From the NCBI GenBank assembly GCA_964242925.1, contig CAXTBW010000102.1, positions 1 to 15,744 of the forward strand: a stretch of 15,744 nucleotides of DNA, in the 5' to 3' direction. Position numbers and translations under genes: made by a program. Below the pieces are notes generated by a model. It was not told where the DNA came from and did no database searches. It saw only the letters and a program-made list of their open reading frames with translations. Shown one piece after another: positions 14,188 to 15,744 of the stretch. The stretch is from LMUY01 sp964242925 (GTDB lineage: Bacteria > Pseudomonadota > Alphaproteobacteria > Acetobacterales > Acetobacteraceae). Position 1 is the stretch's first letter. Every line of letters starts with the position of its first letter.

Positions 14188-14961
14188 TCAGTCGTCCAGC
14201 GTGACCAGCACCGGCACGTGGTCGGAGGGCTGGTCCTCGCCGCGGACATGCCGGTCGGGCGCGGCCGAAACCAACCGGTCGGCCAACTGCGGCGACAGCA
14301 GGGCGTGGTCGATGCGCAGGCCGCGATCGCGCTGCCAGGCGCCGCCCTGATAATCCCAGAACGTGTAGATGGGCCCGGTCTGCGTGGTGACCCGCACCGC
14401 GTCGGTCAGCCCCGCCCATAGCATGCGGCGGAACCGGGCCCGGGTCTCCAGCCGCACCAGCGCGTCGTCGATGGGCAGCGTGCCGGGGAAGAAATCCACG
14501 TCCGCCGGGCACACGTTGTAGTCGCCGGCCAGCACGAACGGGCTTTCCGACTCCAGCAGCGCGTCGGCGCGGTCGGCCAGGCAGTCCATCCAGGCCAGCT
14601 TGTAGGCGTAACCCGACTCGCCGCCGGAATTGCCGTTGGGCAGATACAGGTTGCCGATGGTGACACCGGCGACCTCCACCTCGAGGTAGCGCGCCTGGGC
14701 GTCATCCGACGGCAGGCCGGGCAGCGCGGCGTGGCGCAGTTCCATCGGCAGCCGGCTCAGCACCGCGACGCCGTTGTAGGATTTCTGCCCGGCGACCACG
14801 CTCCGGTAGCCCAGCGCCTCGAACGCGGCGGCCGGGAAGGCGGCCTGCTCGCACTTGATCTCCTGCAGCAACAGCACGTCGGGTTCCGCGCGCTGCAGCC
14901 AACGGCAGACATGCGGCTCGCGGATGCGGATCGAGTTGACGTTCCAGGTCGCGATCTTCAC
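14188..14961 (-). CDS. xthA: Exodeoxyribonuclease III
   Basis: This 257-residue cytosolic base-excision repair nuclease cleaves at abasic sites and trims 3' ends. All expected motifs are present: MKIATWNVNSIRIR with Asn7, LLQEIKCE with metal-binding Glu34, NGVAVLSR, NLYLPNG with Tyr106, AGDYNV with Asp147 and Asn149, the DNA-binding YTFWDYQGGAWQRDRGLRIDH (199-219), and the final SDHVPV with catalytic Asp247-His248. It begins at GTG (14961), 13 bases downstream of the erpA stop, with only a weak ribosome binding site. The erpA-xthA pair is a conserved arrangement in alphaproteobacteria and the two are probably one transcript. Confidence 0.95.
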   Translation of the reverse strand: MKIATWNVNSIRIREPHVCRWLQRAEPDVLLLQEIKCEQAAFPAAAFEALGYRSVVAGQKSYNGVAVLSRLPMELRHAALPGLPSDDAQARYLEVEVAGVTIGNLYLPNGNSGGESGYAYKLAWMDCLADRADALLESESPFVLAGDYNVCPADVDFFPGTLPIDDALVRLETRARFRRMLWAGLTDAVRVTTQTGPIYTFWDYQGGAWQRDRGLRIDHALLSPQLADRLVSAAPDRHVRGEDQPSDHVPVLVTLDD

Positions 14962-14974
14962 CGCAGGCAGCCGC

Positions 14975-15307
14975 TCAATCGACCGCGAAACTCGTCCCGC
15001 AGCCGCAGGCGCTGGTGGCGTTCGGGTTGCGCACGGTGAAGTGGCTGCCCATCAGCTCGTCGGTGTAGTCGAGCTGCGCGCCGGCCAGCAGGTCGAGGCT
15101 GACCGGGTCCACCACGACGCGGGCGGGCCCGGACTCGACGACCAGATCGTCGGGCTGCACGGTCTCGTCCAGCTCGAACTTATACTGGAACCCGCTGCAG
15201 CCGCCTGCCAGCACGGCGACGCGCAGCGCGGTGGGACGGGGCTGGGACGCCACGATCGCGGCGATCTGCTCGGCGGCGCGGTCGCTGACGGCGAAGATGT
15301 GTTCCAT
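14975..15307 (-). CDS. erpA: Iron-sulfur cluster insertion protein ErpA
   Basis: A 110-residue A-type Fe-S carrier. The three cluster-binding cysteines are Cys37 (LAGGCSGFQYKF) and Cys101 and Cys103 in the C-terminal CGCG. Other family features are VSDRAAEQI at the start, the DPVSLDLLAGAQLDY segment (67-81) and FTVRNPNATSACGCG. It hands [Fe-S] clusters to target apoproteins in the cytosol. ATG 15307 is chosen because it starts the conserved region after a short family-typical lead; an in-frame ATG at 15391 would add 28 unconserved residues and overlap dgt. The gene is divergent from dgt with an 82-base intergenic region. Confidence 0.94.
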   Translation of the reverse strand: MEHIFAVSDRAAEQIAAIVASQPRPTALRVAVLAGGCSGFQYKFELDETVQPDDLVVESGPARVVVDPVSLDLLAGAQLDYTDELMGSHFTVRNPNATSACGCGTSFAVD

Positions 15308-15313
15308 CACGCG

Positions 15314-15342
15314 AACATAGGGCAGAGCGACGCCCGATTGAA
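15314..15342 (-). promoter_or_regulatory. Candidate erpA promoter
   Basis: On the minus strand TTCAAT (15342-15337) and TATGTT (15319-15314) are separated by 17 bases and end six bases before the erpA ATG. The matches to consensus are partial (3 of 6 and 4 of 6). The close position would give a very short leader, so this is a weak by-eye call. Confidence 0.22.
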
Positions 15343-15389
15343 GGGGCGCGACTCCCAGTGCTGCGCGGGGGTGTGCTACGCAGGGGTGC

Positions 15390-15744
15390 ATGGACCTCGC
15401 CCCCTATGCCGTGCAGCCGGCGACCGCGCGCGGCCGGCTGCACCCCGAGCCGGAAGCGGCCACCCGGTCCCCCTGGCAGCGCGACCGGGATCGCATCATT
15501 CACTCCTCGGCGTTCCGCAAGCTGCAGTACAAGACGCAGGTGTTCGTCAACCACGAAGGCGATTTCTTCCGCACCCGGCTGACGCACACGATCGAGGTGG
15601 CGCAGATCGCCCGCTCGCTGGCGCGCGAACTGGCGGTGAACGAGGACCTGACCGAGGCGCTGGCGCTGGCGCACGACCTTGGCCACCCGCCGTTCGGCCA
15701 TGCCGGGGAGGAGGGGCTGAACCGGGGCATGAAGCCGTGGGGCG
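15390..15744 (+). CDS. dgt: Deoxyguanosinetriphosphate triphosphohydrolase, N-terminal part (runs off right edge)
   Basis: The first 118 residues are visible. They show the dGTPase-type HD-domain phosphohydrolase pattern: PWQRDRDRIIHSSAFRKLQYKTQVF (29-52), the first metal-binding His66 in LTHTIEV, the HD pair His95-Asp96 in LALAHDLGHPPFGHAGE (91-107), and the acidic Glu107. The enzyme releases tripolyphosphate from dNTPs and helps set nucleotide pools. The ATG at 15390 is chosen because the family N-terminus begins directly there; AGGGG lies about three bases upstream, which is close. In alphaproteobacteria dgt typically sits divergent to erpA, often followed by argS, which would be beyond the window. 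Confidence 0.93.
   Translation, partial: MDLAPYAVQPATARGRLHPEPEAATRSPWQRDRDRIIHSSAFRKLQYKTQVFVNHEGDFFRTRLTHTIEVAQIARSLARELAVNEDLTEALALAHDLGHPPFGHAGEEGLNRGMKPWG

Noticed and set aside
15308..15391. Extended erpA start at 15391 (28 extra residues)
   Set aside because: The extension has no family similarity, would overlap the dgt start and leaves no promoter region; the ATG at 15307 fits the family length.
1..15744. CRISPR array, tRNA/rRNA, insertion sequence or prophage
   Set aside because: I found no regularly spaced direct repeats, no tRNA or rRNA-like segment, and no transposase, integrase or phage-like protein on either strand.

Overview
The window is very G+C-rich and densely packed, with GTG starts and ATGA/GTGA stop-start overlaps throughout. 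The divergent erpA-xthA / dgt arrangement, the rsmI / lpoA-like divergent pair, and a dispersed palindrome whose arms translate as M(P/A)GLDP and RVKPGHD all point to an alphaproteobacterium. An Acetobacteraceae-type genome is my best guess, but no rRNA or other taxonomic marker is present to prove it.

Layout. (1) Positions 1-793, minus strand: tspO, then the N-terminal part of an M29 aminopeptidase that runs off the left edge; the two overlap by ATGA. (2) Positions 879-5012, plus strand: a four-gene nitrogen-release operon. Its genes are an allophanate hydrolase (AtzF) fused at its C-terminus to an AtzG-like DUF4089 segment, the AtzE-type amidohydrolase, an HpxZ/AtzH-type DUF3225 protein, and a histidine phosphatase. 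(3) Positions 5101-10567, minus strand: an ABC-importer operon in the order substrate-binding protein, DUF1028 protein, DppB-like permease, palindromic repeat, DppC-like permease, DppD-like ATPase, DppF-like ATPase. The binding protein looks like the polyamine/iron (family 1) type rather than the peptide type expected with Dpp permeases. (4) Position 10687 onward: a divergent SDR oxidoreductase, then a DUF4337 membrane protein and rsmI on the minus strand. (5) Position 12977 onward: an LpoA-like lipoprotein on the plus strand, then xthA and erpA on the minus strand, and the start of dgt at the right edge.

How the parts work together. The AtzF-G / AtzE / HpxZ block would strip ammonia from 1-carboxybiuret, urea-1,3-dicarboxylate or allophanate, or from an oxalurate-like ureide. 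No cyanuric acid hydrolase, biuret hydrolase or urea carboxylase is present, so the physiological feed is open. The ABC operon converges on this block and may supply a peptide or nitrogen compound, but that link rests on proximity only. The right third is conserved housekeeping: ribosome modification, peptidoglycan synthase activation, DNA repair, Fe-S insertion and dNTP hydrolysis.

Three copies of one palindromic element sit at the 3' end of the histidine phosphatase, between the two permease genes, and between lpoA-like and xthA. No gene-free stretch exceeds 300 bases. The longest is 7736-7969 (234 bases), mostly filled by one of these repeats. I saw no tRNA, rRNA, CRISPR array, transposase or phage gene.
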